Positions 24,478 to 37,088 of a stretch of 64,000 nt of DNA are shown piece after piece; the first letter of the stretch is position 1, and the number at the start of each line of letters is the position of its first letter. The DNA is taken from the NCBI RefSeq assembly GCF_029227915.1, contig NC_079876.1, positions 25,074,328-25,138,327 of the forward strand, read 5' to 3'. The translations under genes and the position numbers were made by a program. The DNA comes from Hydractinia symbiolongicarpus (taxonomy: Eukaryota; Cnidaria; Hydrozoa; Anthoathecata; Hydractiniidae). The notes below the pieces were generated by a model. It was not told the origin of the DNA. It was given only the letters and a program-made list of their open reading frames with translations, and searched no databases.

Positions 24478-27015
24478 CAGACATTAAGGAGAATCTAGTG
24501 ATTTATATGGGGAATATCAAGTCATCTCGTGTGATCGCCTACAAAATATGGTGAAATTGTTTATAACTTGCTGTAAACCAGTATTAACTTTTTTAAAAAA
24601 AATGTTACGTTACTGATGTTAGCTGCGGTTACGCTCGAAAGCGTTAGTAAAAGAATTTAAAAAAATGATTGCTGACGACCTAAAATTTTCATATTATTAA
24701 CAGCGTAATATATGTAGCTGGCTTAATGGACGGCTCCCCTAAAATTTATGTTTGTGGCCAAAATCATACAGAGTTGTTTCAGATTTATACTTGGTTAAAA
24801 AATTGAAATATTAATGCTAGCATGTTAAAACCAACGCCTTCTAACGAATGCAATAGTATATTCTGGGATTGTTATCTGCATTAAACCAGCCTCGTGGCTA
24901 TAAAAATTTTTAGATGTGTTTTTTATGTGTAATGATTTTTTATTGCTAACCAGTTAGGATTAAATGTCTCCTGTGCAATATAAACTTTTTCCGGAAATTA
25001 AAGAAGCTACGAAGTTGTTCACGTGGGCTATCTGTTTGATCCGGGTTTGATATTACTCTCAATACTCGCATACAATCTAAATAAAGTATTGACCATTCAG
25101 AATTTTGAGGTGCAAGAAGTTATAAAAATTTTATAACTAAATAGATGTCTAGACCACCTGTTTATAAATATAGTTACTTTTGTAAAATAAATTTACTTTT
25201 TTAATCTGATGTTTTCTAAAAATACAAACGAAACTACGGTCTAGAAAAGATGCGAATATGGGGAGAATTGAAAGTTTATTTTGACAAGGTAGCACCAACA
25301 ACAGCACGGGGAGCTGTGCTTCTAATGAAATTATATACTCGTGATTTAGAAAAGATGAGTCTCTAAAAAAGGTAAGTCTCTAAAGAGATTGTAAATTTAT
25401 TGTTGTATGGCTTTGTAACATATTTCTGTATGCTTCTTCAAAAGAAGGTGGAGAAATATAGCTAGCTGGCCAAGTCCAGAAATATTATTTTAGAAGTAAG
25501 GTATATTTGTTTAAATTGTTGTGGATACTTAATATATAGCGAAATTTAGAGCTGATAAAATGGATTTAAATGGATTTCGTGGGGTTAATGTAGTTTCTAA
25601 AGAGGCTCCACCATAACTATGCCAGATTATTTTTAAGATTTAAGACCTCAAGGTTAGCTAAAAAGTTTTAAATTCTTAACATTTACTGCGTTAGAATGGC
25701 AAAAGAGGTGTTTCCAAGCTACCTAAGATATCTCTAGAAAACCATGACAACTCACCTGCCCTTCCCCGGTTTAGTCGGCCCTGAAATGTCTTTCTCAGTT
25801 ATTGTTGAATATCAAATATGATATTTAAGTTGATATAAAATGTTATTTTCTATCATTTGATCTTCTACATAGCTCCACTACCATTAGATGGACTTTCGAA
25901 TAAATAAATCAAAAATCAACAACAGTTTTGTATCCCCTTAGTTATGCATATAATACGAATAATTTCTTCACAGTAACTTTTTCGTTATTTTTTTAACAAC
26001 TCCCCACAAAAAAATTTAGACAATGACACTTGTTCAGCCGTTTCAGTTTGCAAACAGAAACAACTCGCATATTCTCCATAGCCGATGGGTTGCGGAATGG
26101 CTATTTTTTTAGATTTGTAGGTTAGGTAAGTAGCGTTTGGATTGCGCTCGTCACACTTCATTACACCTTCGCATTTGAGAAAAATGACCACGCTGACGTT
26201 AACAACAATTAGTACATTTTAAAAGTTTTAATTTAACCAAATAAACTGATTAATTCTGCTGTAAGTCTGTTGTGCACGTTAAAAAGAGGAGTGTGACAAG
26301 CTCAAATTGCGTGAATATAGTATGGAATGGTCTACTGTAATTTTTGTAATTTTGTGCGGCCGAAAAAAAATTATTTTGAGCATGCCGCAGTAAGTTTTTC
26401 ATTTAAAAAGAACACGAGTTATTTCGAATATAAACTGCCTTTATAATACACACAGGTCAGTAGGGCTTGGTGTCAAAATAAACTTCTCCAATTTTTTTAC
26501 TTTTATATTACAAAACATATGAATTAATGTTAACTTTAAAGCTAACCTCCCTTCTAAGCTTTGTTCATATATTTTAAAACGGGACTATTTTTAGAAGTGC
26601 ATCTATTTTTACTCAATTATTTAAATCATTAGTTGAATTATTACTAATTTCCAATATTCTGCAACATTTAAAATGTTCTTTTAGAATTGTTATCTAAGTT
26701 TTTTTTCAAAAAGCTCCAGGGACGAAGGAGAAAATTCTAAGAAAAATCTAAACTAAAAAAAAACTATGTTTAACAAAGCCGGAACTGAGCAGGGGTAAGT
26801 GCCAAAAAAGGTTAACGTGAATTTGTCGTGAATTACAGAGAGATGTTGATATCTGCGATCCTGATATTTAAAAAGTAAAATTCCGCATTACTTCACAATT
26901 TATCGTATTTTGTATATATTAAAATCGTTGTGTCTGCTCATTTCGTGTCTTGACTATCATAAAAAGCAATTTCCAACCATTCTTTCGATTGATAGCTTTT
27001 TAATGTTATAGGTGC
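24478..27015. other. Non-coding stretch between the 24.4 kb exon and the TSR gene
   Basis: No coding exon is supported. It probably includes the 3' UTR of the minus-strand TSR gene at its right end. Nothing else is recognised. Confidence 0.4.
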
Positions 27016-30000
27016 TTATGTCGGACAGTCTTTTAAATTACATTCATCCATCTCAATAGTTGGACCTAGGCCCTGCTCTTTGCAAGATTTTCCTTTCCCC
27101 GACGGTTTCGGGTTATTGCATTTTCTTACCCTTTCTATACGGCCATCTCCGCATGTTTTTGAGCATTCTGTCCATACGCTCCAAGCTGAATAACCGCCGT
27201 CTCTGTTACATGGCTCGGTGTGACAAGGCTTTTTATCCTCCTTATTTCCATAGCCCATTTCTTCGCATGTCTTTCCATTTCCACTAGGGGGAGGAGAGTC
27301 GCAGGCGCGGGTTCTAGTGTGCCACCCTCCTCCACAGTCGGCAGTGCATTTATCCCAATGCGTCCATTCACCATAACCCCCGTTTACGGGGCACTCTATT
27401 TCACATTCACTTGATTCGTGAGCTGGACCAAGAGCGTTACAATCCGAACCACCAGAAAACGGTTTCGGATTTGTACATTCTCGGTCACGTGATTTTGTCC
27501 CCTTTCCACATGAAATCTAAAGGTACAGTGCATTGTTAGTTTATTATGTTCAACTTTTTAGGTACAGTTAGGTTCCGGTAACTCGAACACCAGAAATTCA
27601 AACTCTTATTATCTCGAATCATTTTCTCAGATCTTTTGAACTTTCATTAATACTTTTTTATAAAAAAAATTATTCGAGAAAAAGAACTAGATTTTATTTA
27701 TTGGCTTTTTTAATAACTCTTGATGCAATATAGATAGAACTGTTGCTTTAACTCGAAATATAATCTTATTATAGAAAAAATTCGATTTAAGGGGAGCTTT
27801 GTTTAACTCGATTATTCGTTAAGTTGAATTATATTTCTTGGTCCCTTGAAGGTTAGAGTTACAGGGAGTTAACTTTATATATTTTGATTTTTACATTCAA
27901 TATTTGTAACTTCTTAATCAGCAACGATTTCGGCGAGATTTATATTTATATCGCGTGTGGTCTGGATTGTTTAGCTTCTTTCAAGCATTGGATCTACTAC
28001 AAAAAGAGATGCAAGAGATGTATCGTTCACTTTGCGGTCAGTAACGCTTTTTCAAATTGGACAAAAATATGTTGTTTTTTGTTGTTTTTTTTAATTTTCG
28101 AAAACGGTCGACATCATAGTTAGGGTACTGTGTAATGCTTTTCACTTGTTGCTATTTTTTTGAACGTGTTTATTAAATGTATGCTGGTTACTAGAAGACT
28201 CTACTAAGAGTAAAATTGAAACCATAAGAATTAGTTATATACTAGTCGCTTACCAGTGGAAAAATCCACGGGTTTACCCGTCCTTTATAAATCGCATTTA
28301 GTGTTTCTGTAATACTCTTTTCTCGCGCACAAACAGACAAACGGAATACGGCTATTATTAAGAGACTAGTCGTTAGTCCATGGAAAAGTCCACGGGTCGT
28401 TCGTCATCAGTTTTTTACTTGTCGTACTAAAACTGCGTGCAACAATTTTCAACACGCAGTATACGGCATTTATTAAAGAGATTAACCAAATCAGGAAAGG
28501 TTCTACTTGATCGACGCCGTTGTGGAGAGTTATAGACGAAAGTAGCGTGGTGCAATATAGGACCTGCAATGGGTTTTTTATGTGGAGACAGGCTAAACAC
28601 TTTTTATGTATCAGTAGTTCTGGTACGGGTAGCAAAGCTTTTTGAACCTGAATATAAATCACGAAAATTCTTCTAAACGCATAACCCCTTATTCCAAAAC
28701 TCTCTGGAGTTCTTTTAACTTCAAAAATTCGAAAACAAACGTTTCGTGTTCGCCATGTCATTGATGCTATTGTTTTTTAGTTATTATTGCGCCTCATAAA
28801 ATAAAATGAAGTGCTAAAGTGAACTTTTAGTCGTTACACAAGAAGTAACTTACGGAACAAGCTGTCCATTCTGTCCAATCAGTGTAACCGCCATTCACAG
28901 AGCAGGGTTGTTCGTTGCATGGCCTTTCTTCTTCGTAACTACCAAGACCCTGTGCTTTGCAATCTTTTCCTAAAATTTTGAAATATTTCACATTTAACTT
29001 TGTTTTGATTTAAGCAATGGATGCCACAGCTTTCTATAAAACTTCAGTTTGTGTGCCTTAGAAGTAAGCCACATGGATGGTATACTATGCAGAATAAACC
29101 GTACTGAAAAAATATGTCACATTTGCTATTTGTGCATGAGGTTTGATATCTGTACGACATTGGATGAGCGCGCGAAAAAAGCCATAGATTACAGCAGCTA
29201 TTTTGATTGACTGTTAATATCAATAGTTTTTCTCAGCGCAAGACGATGTCGCTTGTAGTTGCATTGTGGTTTAAAATGCATTGATATGTAAAGCTTGGAA
29301 TGCTGACCAAAAAAATTATAGGTAATTATGTAACTTAATCGGTTTTAACGAACTGGCAAAGACAACACCAAAATTGTCTAACCAAAATAACAAAGCTTTT
29401 TCACTTACCTCCAAACTTTGGTACTGGATTTATGCAATGTCGAACACGCTTTTGTACCCCTCCTCCGCATGGTACACTACATTCTCCAAAATTACTCCAT
29501 CGTTCAAAGCCACCATGTATTGGACAATCGCGCACATTACATGGCACTACTTCATGTGAAGGTCCTAATTTTGCGCAATCTACTCCACCTGCAAAAATAA
29601 AGAGTCTTTTTAATACAACAGATCCTTAATCTTTTGGAACTTGTCACAATGCCACAACGAAAGAATTTTGTGTACTGATGTGTTTTATATTACTAACTAG
29701 TCGGCCACCTGCGGGAAAATCGCCCGTTCTTTATATCGCATTTCGTTTTCCGTAACACGACGTTTTTTCTCGCGGACAGACGGAAAAAATATTATTATAT
29801 AGACTAGTCGTTATCCCGTGAAAACTGCACGGATACGCCGTCCTTTAAATTTACCCGCCGCAACAAAGTGGATAAAAATATATGGCATTTTATATTCGTG
29901 TTTCCGTAGCACGTGTTTCTAACTCAGTGGGGGGGGAGGGGGGGTTGCGAAGAGACAGACAAAAAAAGGCTATTATTAAAGAAAAAAGCCATAAAATAAC

Positions 30001-30883
30001 TGTTGGAAGAGAATACGAACCATTTTGTTGTTTAACATGCTAATCATTCAATATTGTTTTTATCGCTATAAAATGAAGTCTTATGTATCTTTGCTAGCCG
30101 TAAAGGGCCGTTTGTTCGTTGGGAAAGATTTGAGACGGAGCTTACCTATAGTTGGTGGTGGGTTAGTGCAAGTTCTCTTTCGACTTCGCTCTCCTCCTAG
30201 GGTGGAAAAGCAAAGATATATATTAAGTGGGGATCATAGGCGTATGCTATGTTTTGTGTGCATCTGTGCTTGCGAGTGGAAAAAAAGTTTTCCGTAGTAC
30301 TGATCTTCAGGAATACTAAGTTGTAGTATGCACAAATTGGGATGGGGTAAAATATATAAAACATTCGTTAGTATAAATGTCCTTGAATTGACCTGGTGAG
30401 CCGTTTGTAGCTGTTTATAAACAAGCAGCGTGTCCAGTGTGCAATATGGATTCTTAAAAAAACAGAAATATTTAGTTCTTGACATTGACAGTTTCTTTAG
30501 TAGTTTGACAAGTAAAATTTATGCCGAAAATGAGAAGTAATTAAAGGATTTTCATTTCTGTTTTCATAGTAGAAACTACAGAGTTGGTAACTTTAATAAG
30601 AAGAAATGAGCAGAAATTGTAAGAAGTCCTTTTTTGTTGTATTGTAAAATTTGAATGTAGCGTTTGGAGCTAATAATGAACTGATAAAATATTCTAAAAT
30701 TCCCCTTGATAAAATAGGCTTACCTCCACAGCTCACTGAACATTTAGTGAAAGACGACCATTGCGTGTAACCACCATCACGAAATATTAAAACACCGTAA
30801 AATTCAGTTAACGTGATAAAAATGGCGGCTAGTAAAGTTATGTTGATTAGAACGACGAGTATGCGGCCAAGTTTTAAGTTCAT
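27016..30883 (-). CDS. Protein with five thrombospondin type 1 repeats and an N-terminal hydrophobic segment
   Basis: Exons in transcript order are 30883-30724, 30196-30146, 29588-29409, 28969-28854 and 27516-27016 (TAA). They join in phases 1, 1, 1 and 0 to give 335 residues. MNLKLGR plus a hydrophobic run (LVVLINITLLAAIFITL) forms a signal peptide or type II anchor. Five tandem TSRs follow, each with GGY/GGF..W....C...CG.G and later Cys residues, for example GGYTQWSSFTKCSVSCGGG and GGYSAWSVWTECSKTCGDG. The second exon is only 51 bp and completes TSR1. The frame is open upstream to a Met at 31039, but an acceptor-like site near 30923 suggests the Met at 30883 is preferred. TSR proteins act outside the cell in adhesion, matrix or signalling. 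TSR4 lacks the usual Cys after its RTRD segment. Introns carry miniature transposons. Confidence 0.85.
27555..27870. mobile_element. Possible degenerate TIR element in a TSR intron
   Basis: CAGTTAGGTTCCGGTAACTC near the left end and AGTTACAGGGAGTTAAC near the right end are weakly inverted, and the interior has repeated AACTCGA/CTCGAAT motifs. This is reminiscent of pogo/mariner-type MITEs. The inverted match is imperfect and no clean target duplication is seen. Confidence 0.25.
28242..28481 (-). mobile_element. Tandem dimer of miniature Helitron-like elements
   Basis: Unit 1 is 28242-28365 (124 bp) and unit 2 is 28366-28481 (116 bp), both on the minus strand. Each starts TCTCTT(A/T)AATAA and ends with a hairpin (GTGGATTTTTCCAC or GTGGACTTTTCCAC) about 12 bp before CTAG. 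The outer flanks are A and T, as expected for one A|T target. The units share the ends of the larger elements at 6441 and 13392 but almost none of their interior. They lie in an intron of the TSR gene. Confidence 0.6.
29697..29982 (-). mobile_element. Second tandem dimer of miniature Helitron-like elements
   Basis: CTAG at 29697-29700 and again at 29804-29807 mark the 3' ends of two minus-strand units (29697-29803 and about 29804-29982). Their 5' ends read TCTATATAATAATA and TCTTTAATAATAGCC. The hairpins are diverged (CGGGCGATTTTCCCG; a weak one in unit 2). Unit 2 carries a G-rich tract at 29929-29945. Located in another TSR intron. Confidence 0.5.
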
Positions 30884-31095
30884 GGGATTACATGTCAATC
30901 TGGATTTTCCGTTTGATGGGTGATCTAAAAAAAGGACCTTTAATGTAGGAGATGTTTTGTGTTTCCACAGCCAACGAAATTGGGATAAGGAAAACTTTTT
31001 CAGACAAAATTTCCAAAACGCTGTTTTCTTCACTAACATAATAAAATATTAAAATCTAAACAGTTTTATTATTATTACTACTTTTATAACACAGG

Positions 31096-31377
31096 ACAGC
31101 CTCTTCAGTTTCTATGCGAACTATTATTGATGAGGGTCCTGCGAAGGGGATTCTAGTGCATTTAAAGCTTCCATTTCAGCTACGGAAGGCGTGCAAGCAC
31201 AACAACCGCTCAACTAGATAACCGCCTAGGATATCAACCCTATTTCATACTGAACGTTAAGCAGAAAGGATCGATTTACGCTTTTATAGTCTCTGGCATG
31301 ACTCGATTTGGGTTTGAACTCAAGACCTTCCGCACTGTAGGTGAACGCTCTACCACAAGTCAGTTCTGGAGGTCAAC
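31096..31377 (-). mobile_element. tRNA-derived SINE, copy 1
   Basis: On the minus strand the head reads TGGTAGAGCGTTCACC (A-box-like), then GTGCGGAAGGTC, then GAGTTCAAACC (B-box-like). This is the internal RNA polymerase III promoter layout of a tRNA. About 200 bp of non-tRNA body follows, ending around AGGACCCTCATCAATAAT. The whole unit is homologous to 44233-44496 in the same orientation. Confidence 0.65.
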
Positions 31378-34300
31378 CACAATAGTTGAGCCTTTTAAAT
31401 TACTATAATGTGCCTTTACTTTCACATCCAATTCATTGGTTCAGCTTTCTTATCATCGCATCGCCGTTAGGTGAATTTGAGCTTTTGGCATTTCTGCTGC
31501 ACACAACTGATAATTTTATTTATTTATTTTATTTTATTTATGATTCTGTTTATTAGTGCGTCTGTTTAAAAGAAATTCTGGTAGCTACGCATCTCGATAC
31601 GTTGGCACGAACAACAACTTTACACAAAACGGAGTTACAGCTAGTTCTATAGCTACAAAACTTTACGGTTATATCTAACAATTGTTATTGAAATTTCCTT
31701 GTACTGTTAGGGTAAATAGTTTTTAGATTTCATTTTCATTCCTTTCTTATGCATAGCTTCAAATGTTTTTTTCTAACCCGCAAAAGTTTTGTCTGTATTT
31801 TAAAATGATTAAAAAAAAGAACACCATCAATTTTCTTTTTGGATACACATGTTTTATAGCATAAGAAGTCGCGTGAATTTTATCCATGAACGTACGTATT
31901 GTTTCCCAAGGAGAATCTAACTACAATTCGGGAAAACGATTCTTTCCAGCGAACTGTAACTATAAATTACTACGTTTTAAATGACACGTATAAGAGTGTT
32001 AAAACTTTTTATACATTTTACCAAAGTGTATAAAAACACAATTAGCGAAAAGTTTAAAAAGAAACAAATATAAAAAGCAGGCTGTTGACTTTTTTTAATG
32101 TTATAAAAAAAATAAAAAATTAAATCAAACCTTTTAAAGTAGTTTGAATGTCCATTTTGTCCAAGGTTCAGCAACGAATGCTTATTCTCGATCAAAACAT
32201 ATTGTTCTCGGGTTTGCTCCGACTTAATCGCTTAATTCCATACGTATTAAATAAATTAGTTAAAGAGAAAAATGTTATATATAACTAATTACATGTCCTC
32301 ATAGCAACCTTTATCGCTCACATCAAGAGGGAATTGGCTAATAAAGTTTTATTATGACATCAATGAACCCGATTGTCTTTTGGAAACATATTACTTTGTT
32401 TTTCTAATTATTAAATTCCGAATTTTTTCTACAGGTAGTTTATTGTGTTTACAATTCCTGTATTTACTGAAATTTGCAGCCTTCCTTTTAATTTAGTAAA
32501 TTTAGCGCAGCATAACGTATAGATGGGTTGCAGCGTGATGTAATGTTTTTATTTTGCATAGAGAGCAATGTGCATTTCATATGTGCAGCCAAAAAATACA
32601 TACACAACAGACCGCGAATCGTAGATGTTAACTGAAAATAAGATTGGTGCTAAAATTAGTTAATAAATTATATAATATATTTTATAATCTTTAAATTAAT
32701 CTAACTAACCAATTTGATCAGTGTGGTCTTTCTTTTCTTGACAATCCGTGTGCAAACGCACATGCGGGACCTTTTCAATACCACAAAAAATATTTCTAAA
32801 TATGATTTATTGCGAGACAGAAAGACAAAGACGTACTGTTTAAGTTCAACCTGCAGAAGTATGGGAACTATCAGAAAACTTCCTCAGAATTCATAGCCGC
32901 CGAAGTTACAGGCAACAATTATATAGATTGCATATCCAAGGGGCTACTACGGTTGCAAAATAGCCTGTTTAGATCGATGAGGTGTGTAAGCAGAAACACA
33001 TTGTTTGCACATTGTTCTTTTTATGTTGTTCGAAGTTGCTGCCCCTTTCCTCAATCGCTACGGGCCTTTGAAAATGTCTTGTTCACTACTTTTCAAGCGA
33101 TATTTATGGTGTAATTAAGGAGTGTGGCTAACGAGACAGTTATTTCTTCAAAATATAAAAAAAGAATTGGAAAATAACTTCAAATGACTACATAGAATTT
33201 GTTAAATGGCTTCGAAAGAACTACTTTATCACAAACGCGGGAAAAACTAAACGTATGGTTTTTGGTATCCCCAAAAGCAAAAAAAGCATGGACTCTTTGT
33301 ATCTCTTACTATGCTAGCTATCTATTTACGTATTTTTCTATGCCAACGTTTCATACAAGCAGAACAGGCAAAAAAAATTAATGCACAGGCGGTTAGATTT
33401 ACACAGTCCGCGAAATACCATCATACGCGATGCGAACTCCGGCGGTACGATGAACAGAACGATGAGCAAAACACTGTCCAGTCAATTTCACCAGCGATTG
33501 TGTTTTAAAATATGCGAAAAGTAAAGACTGTAAAGATGATAATGACAGCTTATTAGCTTAGGGGTGACATTTAAATAATGTGGAAAGGTTTGTCATGCGT
33601 TGTCATTCTTTAACTCGATTAACGAATCTGATTTCTTGTGGTTTACTTGCCTAGTAAGCTAGACAGACGTTGCAGCCCATCAGGCTAGATAATATTAGAA
33701 TTCTCTTTTTTTTTTTATTTCTACAGTTAGATAATATGTATCTGAAGAATAGAATTATTAAAAAAATTGCTGCTCTAAACTCAACAGTCTGTAATGAATT
33801 TAAGATACCATTGGAACGAGGTTCTCTTGGTAACCTGATTGTAGATGCGGGGAAAGGAATTTATTCCCTAAAATTATGGTATTAGACACGCTTCGAATCG
33901 CTCCTTTGTCAGAAAGTTAAAAAGTTTTCAAGGACCCATTTTGATAGCAAACTTCATAATGTCTGAAATGGCCATCCTTGCAAAACATTCGTCAAATAAA
34001 TAAATAAATAAAATGAAACTTGTGTTACGTGGATATTACCGTGTTTCCTACGATATTCCTCAATATTTTCACAGGAATACGTAAGTCTAAGGGTCTAAGA
34101 ATTAGACTTTTTAAATCCGATATGTTATAACATAGTTTAAAAGAACGTCCAGGCTGGGGGGGGAGGGGGGGGGGGGGGGTTCCCACAAATTTCAAATATA
34201 TTGAAAGCGTTTTCACCCTGAATTCCATTATAGATCTTAAGCCGGATCTCCACGAGGCGGAAAATCTCGAGGCAGACTACTTTTCCCGTAGCGAGACATG

Positions 34301-36537
34301 CCCACCGGTAGATATTGCGCAATTTCCGTAACCCATCTAAAACGGGCATGGCATATTTTCTAGCTTTCGCAACTACTGGTACTGAACAGATGACGTAAAA
34401 CCACTAACTGTTTCTCTATACCTCATCGGGGAAAAATCTAGGTAAATACCACCAGTGCATAGAATTACACACCTTCGAACACCACTGGTTACTGAGCACT
34501 TCGAAAAGGTATCGGCGTACCCATAAGAGCAAATGACAAAAGTCATAATAAATACATTCAAGGGTCAATAATGACTTTAGAGTACTGCTGGGTCATAATC
34601 ATACCGCACTACTTAACTAACAATGGCTAGTGATTGAAATCGAGAGCGTCAACAAAGCTACAAAGGCATGTTTCCGAATGAATTTTAAACTCAACTCAAC
34701 ATAGGCATTGCATCTTCTCTTCTTTTTTCAGTGGTAAAACCTCTACATACAAAATGGATCATGCATTTGTATTACTATTTCAAAGCTGACAAGGAAATTA
34801 TAAAAGGGTTTTGAGTTGCTGTAATATCTGAAGCTATTGTGAATGTTCGAGCTATCACCACAGAGGAATCTTTTCCAAGGAATATTAGTTTTAAGCATTT
34901 TTTAAAGAAAAGTGACGTAGTATGTTCAGAAAGAAAAGTATTTTCTTCCTTGTTATCGTTTCCTCTTCTGTATTCATCAAAGTCCGTTAACTAATATCAT
35001 GCTAATATGAATACTGGTTGATAGGAACAAAATTGGAACATTAAAGAATAAGCCGAATCTCTAATTTGGCCAATTTTCCCAGATTTTTCCCTCGATACGA
35101 AGGAGAACCTCTCCCAGCAAATAGGCGCTGGGAACGAGGTTTTCAGGACACACTTTTGACTGACTATGTGCAGCGCCTAACTTTCGTGCAGACCAGACAC
35201 AGCAGCTTTTTTACTCAAACGATTGGGAATTAATCGACTTAAAAATGGTGGCTGGTTTTAGCGAAACAGACAGATCAGTTTCGCTGTTGAAACCGTAGTA
35301 AAAGTTGGTGTTAGTTAGATATATTATCCCCTTTTGGGTTTTTTATGTTTAACTAGTGTTAGGTTTCCTGTATTACTTTTAGCACTTAGCCGTGGCCTTT
35401 CTTTCTTTCACTTTTGTTATATTTAGCTCTATTATAGCTAGCTAGCTAAGATAACTAGCTTTAACGGGCCAACAACAGATGTGGTGTGGTGAATGGGCGG
35501 TACAAAAAAAGAAATGAAATGCTAGCCAGGAGCAGCAGCGGTTTCACCAGCCTAGTAGCTGGCTAATCCACTGTTTTTCTAACTTAGAATCACTACAAAA
35601 TGCTGTTCAGCTAACTTGTTTGTGTTGGGACGAGAAGGTGGATGACGACAGACCCTGGGTGTAATATAATGGCCTCTGGTGGTGAGGGATAGAATGACCC
35701 AATACCCAACAATACCCTGGGTTGTTCCGGGAAAACCACCTGCTTTCTGAAGCAATCTTGGTTAGATGCTGTCGGGAGTTGTCTAGTAGAGCGCGGGCCC
35801 TAACAATTGGGTCTGCGTAGCTCAAAATGAGCATTAAATCTCTCTAGGACTCTCCATCTAAGCCATGGACCTTCTTGGAAATAATAGACAGGGTATATCC
35901 CTCGATGTTTGTGAGGCTAGCCATGTAAAATATGCACATCTATCTAGGCAGTCAGGGATAACACTTGTTTCAGCTGTGATGTGAGTTGTTAGGTCATGTA
36001 TAAGCTATAAAACAGTCCAGGAAACTTTTAAATACGATTAGGTGTCAAATACATCCTACAACCGCTATGTATAAGTAAGTTGTTTCTCTGGGGTTCAGTG
36101 CTTTTTTTTTGGTTTTAAGTATATAACTTTAGTACCCCTAACTGATATCGTTTAGTATGAAAATAAGAACCAAGTATATATAAAGCAAGTAAGTTTTACT
36201 GAAATGTTGGCGAACTTATGTGAATTGATGTTACATATATATAAGCCTTTTCTGAATTAGTGCAGCCATAATTAATTTTCTAGCAAGTGGTGTAAGTGGG
36301 ACTTTGATCCCTCTGTTCTCTGCAGCGAAACATACAAGAATTTCTGAATCACTTGATTTGCCATGGTTACAAACTTTATATAATTTTAATACCAAGCAAG
36401 ACTTAAAAAAAATATTTTTATATATACGCATAAGAAAAAGCAAGATCATCTCATTGTAAACTGGAAATCTTGCAAAAGAGCTGTCACATTTTACCACTAA
36501 TAACAGAATTTTTCAACTTGCTCGACTTGCAGAAAAT
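31378..36537. other. Long stretch without a recognised gene
   Basis: A candidate exon at 33727-33885 follows a strong polypyrimidine tract and acceptor (ttttttatttctacag) and encodes 52 residues to a TAG, but no partner exon or family is recognised. A poly-G run lies at about 34155-34181. The block at about 35460-35950 is less AT-rich and includes the dispersed repeat at 35880. The rest is unassigned. Confidence 0.4.
35880..35945 (+). repeat. Interspersed repeat, copy 2 (first copy at 5206-5275)
   Basis: AATAATAGACAGGGTATATC, CCTCGATG, GTGAGGCTAGCCATG and TAAAATATGCACATCTATC match the 5.2 kb copy with few changes. The preceding 400 bp are less AT-rich than the surroundings and may belong to a longer version of the same repeat. 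Confidence 0.6.
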
Positions 36538-37088
36538 TTAAAGGGAAACTATACTCGCAAAAATTATTTTATGATATATTGTCAAAAAGGGGTGATATAT
36601 TTCAAAAAATAAAAAAGTGCAACTTAATTATGTCTGTTTTTACCGCAACAAGAGCAATTTCTTTGCCAGCAATATGCCTTTTTTCAGCAGGTTGCGTAAA
36701 AACAAGAAGACTGGAAATAGTAACAAAAATGACCACAGTGAGAGGCCTCCAAAAATCGAGAATACCGTTGCAATACGCGAAGCGCGATGTTAAACAACCT
36801 TTTTTTCCAGTACTGTATAAACCATTTAAAATTTTGTTGCTTTTATAAACCAGTCACTGCATAGAATTGCGCTTTCCGCACTTTACAATGTCACACCTCA
36901 CGTCCCATTCTTTTTTTACGGAATTGGGGGTTGGGATTTCTAGACGTATTTGGGTGATAAGGGCGTATTCTTGGCACTTGGAAGTCATATGAAACAGTAA
37001 AACTAGTTGAATTCGTTTTCTAGTAACAATATATCGTTTTCTAGTAACAATATATCAAAAAATAATTTTTGCGTTCAGTTCCCCTTTA
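36538..37088. mobile_element. MITE with about 44 bp terminal inverted repeats
   Basis: The left end TTTAAAGGGAAACT, then CGCAAAAATTATTTTATGAT, then ATATTG is mirrored at the right end by CAATATATC, then AAAAAATAATTTTTGCG, then AGTTCCCCTTTAAA. The left end has one extra base near ACTATACTCGC. The element is about 550 bp with no transposase. The exact target duplication is ambiguous because both ends share TTTAAA. A small tandem repeat (CGTTTTCTAGTAACAATATAT twice, 37013-37055) sits inside the right end. It lies about 0.8 kb upstream of the SYK start codon. Confidence 0.65.

Noticed and set aside
27060-27414. Plus-strand open frames over the TSR gene
   Set aside because: Antisense shadows of a Cys-rich exon with five-domain continuity on the minus strand.
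30025-30297. 90-codon plus-strand open frame
   Set aside because: It overlaps the 51 bp TSR exon on the opposite strand (30146-30196), which has correct splice sites and phase.
35607-35834. Minus-strand open frame and a possible tRNA-like stretch near 35800
   Set aside because: The block looks like interspersed repeat sequence; the stretch does not fold as a tRNA and lacks a B-box.
36579-36848. 89-codon open frame on the plus strand
   Set aside because: It lies wholly inside the inverted-repeat MITE, with no domain and no splice support.
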